Of a stretch of DNA of 64,000 nucleotides, positions 16,792 to 25,090 are shown piece by piece. The stretch covers positions 62,001-126,000 of the forward strand of contig NZ_AGIK01000005.1 in NCBI RefSeq assembly GCF_000230675.1, given 5' to 3'. Each line of letters opens with the position of its first letter. The first letter of the stretch is position 1. The notes below the pieces were generated by a model, which saw nothing but the letters and a program-made list of their open reading frames with translations, had not been told where the DNA came from and made no database searches. The stretch comes from Synechococcus sp. WH 8016. GTDB lineage: Bacteria; Cyanobacteriota; Cyanobacteriia; PCC-6307; Cyanobiaceae. The position numbers and the translations under genes were made by a program.

Positions 16792-17481
16792 ATGCCCATC
16801 CTTCCCCGTCGTTTCGAGCGGTTGCGTGCGGTCTTGAACCAACGCATGGCCAACCTCACCGTTCTGGTCGAGCACGTGGACAAACCCCACAACCTCTCTG
16901 CGATCCTGCGCAGCTGCGATGCCGTTGGCGTGCTGGAAGCCCATGCCGTGAGCCTCAGTGGCCGCTCGCGCACCTACAACAGCACGGCCCAAGGCAGCCA
17001 ACGCTGGGTGCCCCTGCATGACCACCCCAACATCGAGGCAGCTGTTAAAAAGCTCAAAGACAGGGGCTTTCACCTGTATGGCACCAATCTGAGCGTGGAT
17101 GCGGTGGATTACCGCGACTGTGACTTCACCGGTCCCAGCGCCTTTGTTTTAGGGGCAGAGAAATGGGGACTCAGCGAAAACGCCACCCAGCTGATGGACA
17201 CGGACGTGTTCATCCCGATGCGCGGCATGGTGCAGTCGCTCAACGTATCGGTGGCCACCGCCACCCTGTTGTTTGAGGCACTGCGGCAGCGGGAAGCGGC
17301 AGGACTTGCGCCCTCCGATGGGGAGGGGATCCCAGCAGAGAACTACGACAATCTGTTATTCGAGTGGGCCTATCCCGACGTTGCCCTGTGGTGCCGCGAA
17401 CAAGAAAGGGCTTATCCAACCCTCAACTCGGAGGGCGAGATTCAAGAAGAGCTTCCACGCAATCGAAAACTGCGCTGCTAA
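16792..17481 (+). CDS. trmH: tRNA (guanosine-18-2'-O)-methyltransferase
   Basis: A 229-residue SPOUT-class methyltransferase. The three conserved motifs are present: [21 protein letters not shown] (motif 1 with Asn and Arg), [19 protein letters not shown] (motif 2) and [20 protein letters not shown] (motif 3, the trefoil knot). It methylates the ribose of G18 in the tRNA D-loop. The C-terminal extension of about 40 residues is normal for TrmH. The start ATG at 16792 lies 130 bases from the divergent zipper gene. Confidence 0.95.
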   Translation: MPILPRRFERLRAVLNQRMANLTVLVEHVDKPHNLSAILRSCDAVGVLEAHAVSLSGRSRTYNSTAQGSQRWVPLHDHPNIEAAVKKLKDRGFHLYGTNLSVDAVDYRDCDFTGPSAFVLGAEKWGLSENATQLMDTDVFIPMRGMVQSLNVSVATATLLFEALRQREAAGLAPSDGEGIPAENYDNLLFEWAYPDVALWCREQERAYPTLNSEGEIQEELPRNRKLRC

Positions 17482-17507
17482 TCAAGATCTGACCTCAATC
17501 AGGGGCG

Positions 17508-17777
17508 TCAGAACGGCATCAACATATCTTTTCCAGCCTTGGAGCGAGCCGCCACAGGATGATTGCGCCGTGCGGCGGGCAAACGCAGGGCAAACACCAG
17601 CACCAGCACTTCCAGCAACAAACTGCGTCCGATGAACAGCACCACCAAGCCAAGGGTGATGGCCAGGATTTGCTCTAAAAGACCAATCACGTCATCGGGA
17701 TTGCTGCGCCCCGCCAACCACAGGTAGGTCATCAGGCCAAGCAACATCAATGTGGCCCAGAGCGTCATGCGCGACAC
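17508..17777 (-). CDS. small membrane protein downstream of ABC permease
   Basis: An 89-residue protein with two hydrophobic helices (ATLMLLGLMTYLWLAG and ILAITLGLVVLFIGRSLLLE) and a basic C-terminal tail. The initiation codon may be GTG at 17777 or ATG at 17768. It begins 11 bases after the ABC permease stop in the same direction, so co-transcription is likely. No family recognised. Confidence 0.6.
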   Translation of the reverse strand: MSRMTLWATLMLLGLMTYLWLAGRSNPDDVIGLLEQILAITLGLVVLFIGRSLLLEVLVLVFALRLPAARRNHPVAARSKAGKDMLMPF

Positions 17778-17788
17778 ACCAATTGGTT

Positions 17789-18688
17789 TCAGTTTGCCGC
17801 GTCGCGCCCCGTACTGCTAACCCAAGACTCGAGTCCTTCACCAAGGAACGACAAACCCAGGACCAGCACAAACATCGCCAATCCGGGGTAGAGGGCCGTC
17901 CACCAGATGCCCGTGGGCACCGCCGCAAGGGCCAAATTGAGATCACTCCCCCATTCCGGCACCGTTTCTGGCAGGCCCAGCCCCAGAAAGCCCAAGCCTC
18001 CGAGCACCAACACCGCATCAGCAGCATTCAAGGTGAGCAGCACGGGCACTGACGTGATCACATTGCGGAACAGGTAGCGCCGCAGGATCCAGATGGGACC
18101 AGCCCCAAGGGTTTGTGCTGCCTCCACGAACAGCTCCGATTTCACCTGGGCCGTTTGATTGCGCACCACCCGAAAGTACTGGGGGATGTACACCACACAC
18201 AGCGCTGCTGCTGCATTGGGAATCCCTCGACCCAGCAGAAACGCCAAGACCACAGACAGCAGCAACACCGGAAGGGTATAAAGCGTGTCCATGAGCAGAA
18301 CCAGCACCCGGTCAACCCCGCCCCCCAGGTAGCCGCTAATCATTCCAACCGGCACTCCCACCACCAAGGCAAGAACTACCGCCAACAGCACCACCTGAAG
18401 AGCCACACCACTCCCCTGCAATGTGCGTACACACACATCGCGGCCGAGCCGATCGGTGCCACACCAATGCTGCGGAGACGGCGGTGCATAGATCGCATTC
18501 TCTAAACCGGCGTTGGGATCCGGAAGGAAGCCAGCGCTGATCAATACAGGCGTGAGCAGGGCAACGGTGATGTAGATCCCCACAATCACAAGCCCCCATC
18601 GGGCCATGCGGGCCGAGAGGGTGGGGCGTGCGATACCTAAAGGCGAGACCGCAAAACTCAAGGCAAGAGAACGCGCTAGGGGTTTCAT
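17789..18688 (-). CDS. ABC transporter permease, DppC/OppC (peptide/nickel) family
   Basis: A 299-residue inner-membrane permease with an N-terminal helix (about 25-47), a periplasmic segment containing QHWCGTDRLGRDV (the DppC-family GTDxxGRD motif), then five helices with the EAA-loop region VEAAQTLGAGPIWILRRYLF. This family pairs with a DppB-like permease, ATPases and a binding protein to import oligopeptides, nickel or similar solutes. None of those partners is in this window, so it is an orphan subunit here. The start at 18688 is chosen over 18766 because family members begin near the first helix. Confidence 0.88.
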   Translation of the reverse strand: MKPLARSLALSFAVSPLGIARPTLSARMARWGLVIVGIYITVALLTPVLISAGFLPDPNAGLENAIYAPPSPQHWCGTDRLGRDVCVRTLQGSGVALQVVLLAVVLALVVGVPVGMISGYLGGGVDRVLVLLMDTLYTLPVLLLSVVLAFLLGRGIPNAAAALCVVYIPQYFRVVRNQTAQVKSELFVEAAQTLGAGPIWILRRYLFRNVITSVPVLLTLNAADAVLVLGGLGFLGLGLPETVPEWGSDLNLALAAVPTGIWWTALYPGLAMFVLVLGLSFLGEGLESWVSSTGRDAAN

Positions 18689-18749
18689 TCTCCCTGGTCC
18701 AGCTGCCAAAATCCCAGGAAGAGAGGCATTAACGCTGAGGACCGATTTC

Positions 18750-20222
18750 GTGGCATCTGGGTCCAACTGGCGATCAAAACTTCTTGGCAGCCTTGAGGGC
18801 CAACTTCAGCTGGCCACCTACACCGCCGTGCTGATCGGATTCACTGGGGCCACCACCACAGGGCTTTGGCTGAGTAATCGCAATCAAATCCGCAACGGAG
18901 AAGCGGAATTGCAGGCCAATGCGGACCATCTGAACAACAACCTGGAGGCCCATCGACACCTCGGCCAAGGCCATTCAGCCCGAGATTGGAGCCCAACGAT
19001 TGAGGAGGAAGTGCGCCAAGAACTACGCGATCAATCCAGCGTGCGCACCACCCTCTGGATTGAGCTAGCAGATGGACGCCTCGTGCTGCCAACGGTGGGC
19101 CCCATCGCCATCCCCCAAAAGATGATGAGAGCCACCATGCAGGCTCACAAACAGGATCCCAAAACTCGGCTGATCAGCGTTGAAGACGAGGATTACCTCA
19201 CGTTGCTTGGTCGCTCCTATCCCACAGGGGAACGGCTTTGGAGTAGTGCCAAAGCGATTGACGCGGGCCGCATCCAAAACGAATTTTTGGGTTGGATGAT
19301 CTTGATCGGGGTGGGATCGATGTTGCTCTCACTGATCACGATCACCGTGATGGTGAGACGGATCGTGAGGCCTCTGCTGCATCTCAGTGAGCGCAGTGCC
19401 GCCCTCACCGCCGACACCCTCAATCAAGATCCGATCCCAGAGATGACGGCAGCACCGAAGGAAGTGCGCCAACTGGCAAGGACCTATTCCGACTTAATGG
19501 AACGGCTGGCCCTGTCCTGGCATGATCAGCGTCGCTTTGTGAGTGCCGTCAGCCACGAGTTGAGAACACCGCTCACCATCGTTCAGGGGTATTTGCACCG
19601 CACGATCAAGCGCAGCAAGGGATTAAGCGACGACGAACGTCGTGGACTAAAAACCGCAGAAGAGGAAAGCATTCGCATGCGGATGCTGCTCGACGATCTC
19701 CTCGACCTCTCGCGCGGGGACTCCGGCCAACTGCAACTCAACCAAGAAGTGGTGGACCTTGGGCTATTGGTCGAGAAAGTGGCTGATCTCAGCCAAAGCA
19801 ATCTCACCGATCGCAGGCTTGAAGTGCTCAACAACATTTTTATAGATGAAAGCAGTGAGGCCCTGGCTGACCCGGGTCGACTCCAACAAGTGCTCTTGGA
19901 TTTAATCGATAACGCTGCCAAATACTCCGCAGAAGGCTCTCTGATTTCGCTGATTCTTCGTTCTCATCCAGATGGCATCGCCATCGATGTGAAAGACGAA
20001 GGAATCGGCATTCCCGAGAGTGATCTCCCCCATATTTTTAAGCGCTTTCATCGCGCTAAAAACAGCTCAGGCAGCAGCGGCACCGGGCTCGGGCTCTCTG
20101 TTGTCGCGCTCCTGATGTCTGCAATGGGCGGAGAAGTTTGCGTTCAAAGCAAAGAAGGAGAGGGAAGCTGCTTCTCTGTCATCCTTCCAAAACCAGCATC
20201 AACAGCAAGTTCAGCCTCATGA
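18750..20222 (+). CDS. membrane sensor histidine kinase
   Basis: About 490 residues from the GTG at 18750; the frame is open from 18606, but that would overlap the divergent permease start. Two membrane helices (LQLATYTAVLIGFTGATTTG, and one near WMILIGVGSMLLSLITITVM) flank a periplasmic sensor region of about 150 residues. A HAMP-like linker is followed by the dimerisation domain with phosphoacceptor His in FVSAVSHELRTPLTIVQG, then an ATPase domain with LIDNAAKYS (N box), DVKDEGIGIP (G1) and GTGLGLSVV (G2). No response regulator adjoins it. The next gene overlaps by four bases. Confidence 0.92.
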   Translation: MASGSNWRSKLLGSLEGQLQLATYTAVLIGFTGATTTGLWLSNRNQIRNGEAELQANADHLNNNLEAHRHLGQGHSARDWSPTIEEEVRQELRDQSSVRTTLWIELADGRLVLPTVGPIAIPQKMMRATMQAHKQDPKTRLISVEDEDYLTLLGRSYPTGERLWSSAKAIDAGRIQNEFLGWMILIGVGSMLLSLITITVMVRRIVRPLLHLSERSAALTADTLNQDPIPEMTAAPKEVRQLARTYSDLMERLALSWHDQRRFVSAVSHELRTPLTIVQGYLHRTIKRSKGLSDDERRGLKTAEEESIRMRMLLDDLLDLSRGDSGQLQLNQEVVDLGLLVEKVADLSQSNLTDRRLEVLNNIFIDESSEALADPGRLQQVLLDLIDNAAKYSAEGSLISLILRSHPDGIAIDVKDEGIGIPESDLPHIFKRFHRAKNSSGSSGTGLGLSVVALLMSAMGGEVCVQSKEGEGSCFSVILPKPASTASSAS

Positions 20223-20599
20223 TGATCTATTACTTGGTGTTTTGTTCCCTGCTGATTCCCGTGAATTTATGGGCAGCGATTACTCCCCATCTCCATAGCG
20301 ATCTGAGCATGCAAATTCTGCATGCGACGTCCACCCTGATCTTGCTGCCGCTGCTAGTGAGTCTCTGGACCCAACGCAAACGTCTCAATCATTTTATTAG
20401 CTTCATTTTGAGCACGTTCCTAAGCGTGATGATGGTGATCAACACCTGGATTGCCTTCATGGGCATGGGGGTGCGCAACGGCTGGATTGATCACCTCTTT
20501 CTGGCCCTCGCGGCCACAAGCGTGGAGGCCTACTTCCTGTGCATGCCTATCCCCGCAGCTGAAAAGCTTGAACAAGCAGAAGGCATCGATTCAGCCTGA
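20219..20599 (+). CDS. membrane protein coupled to the sensor kinase
   Basis: A 126-residue protein beginning MMIYYLVFCSLLIPVNLWAA with four hydrophobic helices. Its ATG overlaps the kinase stop (ATGA), so it is translationally coupled, which suggests a functional link such as a signal input or quencher for the kinase. The open frame extends 27 codons further up into the kinase gene but the ATGA overlap is the natural start. Family not recognised. Confidence 0.7.
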   Translation: MMIYYLVFCSLLIPVNLWAAITPHLHSDLSMQILHATSTLILLPLLVSLWTQRKRLNHFISFILSTFLSVMMVINTWIAFMGMGVRNGWIDHLFLALAATSVEAYFLCMPIPAAEKLEQAEGIDSA

Positions 20600-20668
20600 C
20601 ACTGGTGTGAGAAGGCAAGACCTGCACTGGGCACATACCTAGAGTTGAGTGAATAGGTCTCAAAAAAC

Positions 20669-20872
20669 TTGCAAACTCCAACCAATCAGCATTTGGTTGA
20701 ACTATTTCACTTGGAATACAACGGACCCTTTTTGGTTGGACATTCATTTCTCGTAGGACTGGTGGTGGGCTTGTTTGGCTGGCTGCTGGCCTGGGGGTTA
20801 TGGCGGTTCTGGAGAGTGTTTCCTTACAAGCCCTGGGTGAAGATCAGAATCAAGGTCTATTTCAACGATTAA
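20669..20872 (+). CDS. possible small single-helix membrane protein
   Basis: A 67-residue ORF with a Gly/Leu-rich membrane helix (LVGLVVGLFGWLLAWGLW) followed by a basic aromatic tail (RVFPYKPWVKIRIKVYF), the topology of many cyanobacterial small membrane proteins. The only available start is TTG at 20669 with no clear ribosome binding site, so the N-terminus or the gene itself is uncertain. It stands between the kinase operon and the convergent pilin operon. Confidence 0.45.
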   Translation: MQTPTNQHLVELFHLEYNGPFLVGHSFLVGLVVGLFGWLLAWGLWRFWRVFPYKPWVKIRIKVYFND

Positions 20873-20888
20873 GTAGAAAGCACTTCAT

Positions 20889-21497
20889 TTAGAACACGGC
20901 AGCAGAGCGAAGGCGTTTGGAGCCACGATCAGCTTCCTGTTCCAACGCGAGATGCAGCACCTTGGAGTGAGGATCCTGGCGGACTTGAAACCCCAAATCG
21001 TCTTTAGGTAAGCCATCAATAAGAACGCGGTTTTGGGCTGTGCCCCCTGGTCTGATCACACCATCGAGGCCATAGGCGGGCCCGCAGCGCATCAACACCT
21101 GGCCCCGCCAAATGGGTGAAGGCGCTGCTCCCACGCTGTAAACAATGGTTGGAGCAGAAGCCTGAGACTTGCTGCCATCCAGCCCAATCGCGAGCACCGG
21201 CTGACGGCCAGCCATGCCGCAGGGCCATTGATCGGAATTAACAGGATCCACCTCCCAGCTAGAGCCAATCGCCAACTCATCACGTATCAACTCCAGGGTG
21301 CGCCGTTGCTGCGCTGATTCACGCAAACGGCTCGCCATGCTGCTGCCAAGGCGCAAATCAGCACCGATCAGCTGCAGGAGCACCACAAACAGCAGACTGC
21401 CAAGGCTAAGGGAGAGCAGCAGCTCGATCAGCGTGAAGCCTTTCTCAACTCGTGTTTCAGGAATTCGCTTGATCATCGACTTAGCTCGCAGCGACAT
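20889..21497 (-). CDS. minor pilin, PilW/GspJ-like
   Basis: A 202-residue prepilin with a canonical class III signal: VEKG|FTLIELLLSLSLGSLLFV, Gly at -1 and Glu at +5, followed by the polymerisation helix and a beta-rich globular domain of about 150 residues. It is the last gene of a four-gene minor-pilin operon on the minus strand (22927 down to 20889). Its first ATG at 21497 overlaps the upstream gene by 17 bases; the ATG at 21476 is an alternative. In related systems such proteins help prime or cap the type IV pilus. Specific role unknown. Confidence 0.82.
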   Translation of the reverse strand: MSLRAKSMIKRIPETRVEKGFTLIELLLSLSLGSLLFVVLLQLIGADLRLGSSMASRLRESAQQRRTLELIRDELAIGSSWEVDPVNSDQWPCGMAGRQPVLAIGLDGSKSQASAPTIVYSVGAAPSPIWRGQVLMRCGPAYGLDGVIRPGGTAQNRVLIDGLPKDDLGFQVRQDPHSKVLHLALEQEADRGSKRLRSAAVF

Positions 21498-21999
21498 CTG
21501 GCAAACAACGGCTACTCAAAAGACGCCCTCCATTGGAGGGAAGGGGAGCCTGATAGGAACCAATCCGGCTCACGCCTAAGGGCAAACTCACCACCAAACA
21601 ACGCGCTTTCGCCAAGCGCTGATGACTGAGCACGGCAATCCCACCATCCAAAAGCAAACCATTGGCGGTGAAGCGCAACACCGCCGGCAGATTCGTGTTT
21701 AAGGCAACAGGCCCCTGCTCAAAAGCTTCCTGCAAGGCCATGCCAAGTCCAGGGCAGGGAGGAATGGCACCAGGCTGAATCCCTTCATCAGGAGCCGCGA
21801 ATCCTGCCTCGCTCAAAGAAAGTCCACAAGCTGTTTGCTCACGCCGAGCCATGCTCCGGGCCCGGTCCAAACCGACCTGCAAGCGGCGAGCACTGGCATC
21901 GAGCTGAAGCTGATCGCGATCGCCGCGACCCGTCACGAATGGAATCGACGCCAACATCCCCACCAAGCTCACCACCATGAGTTGCTCGATCAAGCTCAT
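21481..21999 (-). CDS. pseudopilin, GspH/FimT-like, starting directly at the mature helix
   Basis: A 172-residue pilin-like protein. From the ATG at 21999 it reads MSLIEQLMVVSLVGMLASIP, so Met is +1 and Glu is +5 of the pilin helix and no leader peptide exists. That ATG has a strong ribosome binding site (GGAAGAGGTGAGTTCATG) and overlaps the previous stop (ATGA). Starting eight codons earlier would give -1 Phe, not the Gly needed by prepilin peptidase. The soluble domain has several cysteines and resembles GspH/FimT proteins. How a leaderless pilin would reach the membrane and assemble is unclear. Confidence 0.72.
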   Translation of the reverse strand: MSLIEQLMVVSLVGMLASIPFVTGRGDRDQLQLDASARRLQVGLDRARSMARREQTACGLSLSEAGFAAPDEGIQPGAIPPCPGLGMALQEAFEQGPVALNTNLPAVLRFTANGLLLDGGIAVLSHQRLAKARCLVVSLPLGVSRIGSYQAPLPSNGGRLLSSRCLPDVAAS

Positions 22000-22427
22000 G
22001 AACTCACCTCTTCCTGCTTGCACAGGCCATAGGCAGCAGGGGTAAACAGCAAACGCCTCTTCAAGGGAGGCATTACGTGCTGAGAAGTCGCACTGAGCTC
22101 AAGCCAATGGCCAAGGCCCTGGGAATCAACACTCCAACGGCTGCTCACATCAGAGCCCAGCAGCATGCGCTCAGCAACGAATGCCTCTAAAGCTTCAGGG
22201 TTAAACCTGCAATCAGCTGAAGTTGAATCGATCACGACAGACGCTGCCGCATCCGACTGCAGCCAACGATCAGTCGCGATCCGAGCCGTCTCCAGCTGAA
22301 GAGACAACGCATCCAATTGCTTGGCACGTTGAATTTCGCTCGCAGCCTGATTCCACACTCTAAGAGCAGCACTGCTGCTTCCAGCCAACACAACCGATGA
22401 GACCACCACTTCTAGCAAGCTCATCAC
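21996..22427 (-). CDS. pseudopilin, PilV/GspI-like, nearly leaderless
   Basis: A 143-residue pilin-like protein reading M-MSLLEVVVSSVVLAGSSS, with Glu at +5 counting from the second Met, then a long helix and a small domain. The only codon in frame before it is GTG preceded by a stop, so no Gly-ending leader is possible. AAGGGTGAGTGATGATG puts the ribosome binding site six bases before the second ATG. It overlaps the upstream PilX-like gene (TGATG) and the downstream gene (ATGA), a tight operon. PilV/GspI proteins are minor pilins of tip complexes. Confidence 0.72.
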   Translation of the reverse strand: MMSLLEVVVSSVVLAGSSSAALRVWNQAASEIQRAKQLDALSLQLETARIATDRWLQSDAAASVVIDSTSADCRFNPEALEAFVAERMLLGSDVSSRWSVDSQGLGHWLELSATSQHVMPPLKRRLLFTPAAYGLCKQEEVSS

Positions 22428-22927
22428 TCACCCTTCAGCTGAGGAACGCGAGCCTGCAACCCCACATCACTGATGCCCAGGACCGCAGGAGCAAGAGGAT
22501 CAAGCGCAAGTCGGAAGCTTCCGGTTTGGCCATCCGCTATTTGCAATCGCAACGCCCCGTTTTCACCATGGGGAGTCCAATCGAGCAGGGACCATAGCTT
22601 CTCTCCCACCACACCACGACTCAGCTGGGATGGATCGGATGCTTTGCAAGCGTGAACGGCAGCAGGCCAATCCGTTGCGGCCCATCGCAACAAACAAGAC
22701 TCCGGCCCATGGGAAGCAACAACAAAGGCCTGGGCCGCAGAGCGCAACTGATCGGCGACCTGCGCATGCCGAGTAGAAGCATGGATTCTCAAACGCTTCT
22801 GGAGACTGAGGGTATGAATCGAGGCACTGCCCAGCAACAACACCGCTGAAGCAGTCATCGCCAGCGGCAACACGAATCCAGCCTGTGATAGGGGGCTACC
22901 CGTTAACCGAAAACTCAAAGCTTTCAA
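22424..22927 (-). CDS. PilX-like minor pilin
   Basis: A 167-residue protein whose leader ends SQAG, followed by FVLPLAMTASAVLLLGSASI. Like PilX/GspK proteins it lacks Glu at +5 and has LPL at +3 to +5; the 25671 protein shares exactly the GFVLPL segment. It is the first gene of the minus-strand pilin operon. The start seems to be TTG at 22927, only 11 bases from the divergent response-regulator ATG at 22938, so the two promoters must overlap the coding regions or the starts lie further in. Confidence 0.75.
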   Translation of the reverse strand: MKALSFRLTGSPLSQAGFVLPLAMTASAVLLLGSASIHTLSLQKRLRIHASTRHAQVADQLRSAAQAFVVASHGPESCLLRWAATDWPAAVHACKASDPSQLSRGVVGEKLWSLLDWTPHGENGALRLQIADGQTGSFRLALDPLAPAVLGISDVGLQARVPQLKGE

Positions 22928-22937
22928 ACGCAGCTGG

Positions 22938-23705
22938 ATGAAGCATTCCCCGGAGCAGCGCCGTATCTTTCAGAAACCTGGTATGCCCGCCATGCCGCAG
23001 GAACAACCCAACAGGCTGCTGATCGTCGACGACGATCCAGAGCTACTGCGCTTTCTCCTGGAAGAGTTCAGCAGCGAAACAATGGAATGTATTGCTGCAA
23101 ACTGCGGAGCTGATGCACTGATGCATCTCCGTCAGAGCAGCTTCGATCTCGTTCTACTGGATTGGACACTTCCAGACTTTGAGGGCATTGAGATCTGCCG
23201 GCGGCTACGCAGCAGCGGTGACACCACACCCGTTCTGATGCTCACAGCCCGCGATGATCTGGACGAAAGGGTGCGAGCGCTTGATCTGGGCGTCGACGAT
23301 TACCTCACCAAACCCTTCGAATTAAAGGAATTGCACGCCCGTGTACGCGCAAGATTGCGCCGAGGCCAGTATGCAAGCGCTGAACGCGTCAAAGACAGCC
23401 TCAACCTGGGAGATCTGCACATCGACCTGATCGAACATCAAGTTCATAGAGGAGATAGGGCGTTGTCACTCTCCCAGCGTGAGTTCGAGCTGCTCGCTCA
23501 CCTCGTTAAGCACACCGGCGAGGTTCAAACCCGGCAACAAATTTTGGAAAGCGTTTGGGGAAAGCCGTTTGTAGGGGATCCCAACTCGCTAGATGTCTAC
23601 ATGGGCTACTTACGCAAGAAGGTGGAAGCCCAAGGAGATCCGCAACTGCTACACACCGTGCGCGGTGTGGGCTTTATGGCACGAGTTGGCGATCCGAAAT
23701 CTTGA
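22938..23705 (+). CDS. OmpR-family response regulator
   Basis: A 255-residue two-domain regulator. The receiver has the acidic pair in LLIVDDDPELL, the phosphoacceptor Asp75 in LVLLDWTLPDFEG and Lys in YLTKPFELKEL; the C-terminal winged helix (about 155-250) has LSLSQREFELLAHLVKH and VYMGYLRKKVEAQGDP. The natural start may be 22983 or 22992, as the first 15 residues are poorly like the family. It lies between two pilin operons and converges with a sensor kinase, resembling RppA-type regulators; pilus control is suggested by position only. Confidence 0.93.
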   Translation: MKHSPEQRRIFQKPGMPAMPQEQPNRLLIVDDDPELLRFLLEEFSSETMECIAANCGADALMHLRQSSFDLVLLDWTLPDFEGIEICRRLRSSGDTTPVLMLTARDDLDERVRALDLGVDDYLTKPFELKELHARVRARLRRGQYASAERVKDSLNLGDLHIDLIEHQVHRGDRALSLSQREFELLAHLVKHTGEVQTRQQILESVWGKPFVGDPNSLDVYMGYLRKKVEAQGDPQLLHTVRGVGFMARVGDPKS

Positions 23706-24963
23706 AGCGCAACTGGAGATCAGCCCCACCTCCTGGGGCATCGCCGATCAGCAACTCGCCCTGCATCGCCCGCATCAAGTCATGGGCGATGGCCAGACCA
23801 AGGCCACTGCCCTGGGTTCCAGTCGCCGTGCGTCCGCGGGCAAACCGCTCCAACACCTGATTGCGTTCCGCTACGGGGATGCCGGGCCCTTGATCGCGCA
23901 CATGCAGCGTGACGCCAGTGGAGTATCCCGACACTCCCAGCTGAACGGCACCATCTGAATAGCGCAAGGCGTTCTCCACCAGGGCGGCCAGGCATTGATG
24001 CACCCGATCAGCATCAGCATGAATAAGTGGCAAATCATCCTGAACAGGAGGCGCCAAACTCAATCGATCGGGAGCCAGACCCTGCAGGCGTTCAAACGCC
24101 CGCAGCAGCAATGCCTCAGGCTCGAGCTCAATAACCGCCAAAGCGAGTCGCCCGGCATCAACGCGGGCGAAGTCGAGCATCACCGAAATCAATTCACCCA
24201 GCCGCTTTGCTTCAGCAGCGATCAAGGCAACCGCAGCTGGGGAGTTCTGCGAAGGCTCAGCCTGAAGACGCTGGGCATGGATAGAGATCACCGTTATCGG
24301 CGTGCGCAATTCATGGGCGACGCCATCCACAAAGCGGCGTTCACGCTGCCATGCCTCCGCCAAACGTGTTTGTAGCTGATTAAAGGCCTCCACGATGGAG
24401 CGAAATTCGCTGGGCTGCTCAGCAGGATTCAGCACATGGCTGCCGAGCGAATCAGCCTCCAACTGCTCCAATTCATGGGTGAAGCCCCGCAAGGGCTGAA
24501 TCAAGCCCCGCCAGATCACGAGCCGCAACAGGGCGGAGGTGAACAGCACCGACCCTCCGGCCACTGCGATCAACAGCAGCAGATCCCTCTGACTGCGAGC
24601 AACCGAGGCCGTTATGTCTTGCCGCACTTCCAGAACAGATGCCTGCTGGCTCGGTGAGTCCAACGGCGTTCGACTGATCAACCAGACACGACCATCCGCC
24701 GAACGAATGGTTTGCGGAGGAACAACGAGGCGCGTCTTGATCCACTCCGCCTTCACCCCCAACCCCGGAGGCAGAGGCAGGGTGACCCTTCCATCGCGCA
24801 ACCCATCAGACAAAGCAGCCACAAGTAGCTGGTGACGATCAAGACGTTCGGATTCAACAAACCCGCGACTGACCGCAAACAGCAGGCTATAACCGGCGAC
24901 CACCGCCAACAGGGAACTGGACTGAAGCCAGACCCGTAAAGAGGGAAGTGATCGGGAAGCCAA
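23674..24963 (-). CDS. sensor histidine kinase paired with the pilus-locus regulator
   Basis: A 429-residue membrane kinase: two helices (about 11-33 and 127-151) around a short periplasmic domain, a HAMP-like linker, the dimerisation domain with phosphoacceptor His217 (FVDGVAHELRTPITV) and an ATPase domain with LVENALRYSDG, VRDQGPGIPVAER and GSGLGLAIA. The start is TTG at 24963. It converges with the response regulator, overlapping it by 32 bases, an unusual arrangement for a cognate pair. Its 5' end faces the major pilin gene. Confidence 0.92.
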   Translation of the reverse strand: MASRSLPSLRVWLQSSSLLAVVAGYSLLFAVSRGFVESERLDRHQLLVAALSDGLRDGRVTLPLPPGLGVKAEWIKTRLVVPPQTIRSADGRVWLISRTPLDSPSQQASVLEVRQDITASVARSQRDLLLLIAVAGGSVLFTSALLRLVIWRGLIQPLRGFTHELEQLEADSLGSHVLNPAEQPSEFRSIVEAFNQLQTRLAEAWQRERRFVDGVAHELRTPITVISIHAQRLQAEPSQNSPAAVALIAAEAKRLGELISVMLDFARVDAGRLALAVIELEPEALLLRAFERLQGLAPDRLSLAPPVQDDLPLIHADADRVHQCLAALVENALRYSDGAVQLGVSGYSTGVTLHVRDQGPGIPVAERNQVLERFARGRTATGTQGSGLGLAIAHDLMRAMQGELLIGDAPGGGADLQLRFKISDRQLVP

Positions 24964-24977
24964 AATCTGAGAGAAAA

Positions 24978-25079
24978 CCTAAGAACGCTCTTAGGGAAGC
25001 TTTAGCCAACTCTGGCTTCCCAGCAAATGGATTAAGTCATGGTTGTGATGTCAGCACCACCGGTGCAAAACCACATCAC
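24978..25079 (+). promoter_or_regulatory. structured leader upstream of the major pilin gene
   Basis: The 127 bases between the kinase start and the pilin ATG hold several hairpins: CCTAAGA/TCTTAGG with a four-base loop (24978-24995), GGGAAGC/GCTTCCC around 24994-25021, and GTGATGT (25045-25051) with ACATCAC (25073-25079) enclosing CACC/GGTG. The last stops 11 bases before the ATG and could affect ribosome access or message stability. Promoter boxes could not be assigned with confidence. Confidence 0.4.
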
Positions 25080-25090
25080 TCATTATTGCC

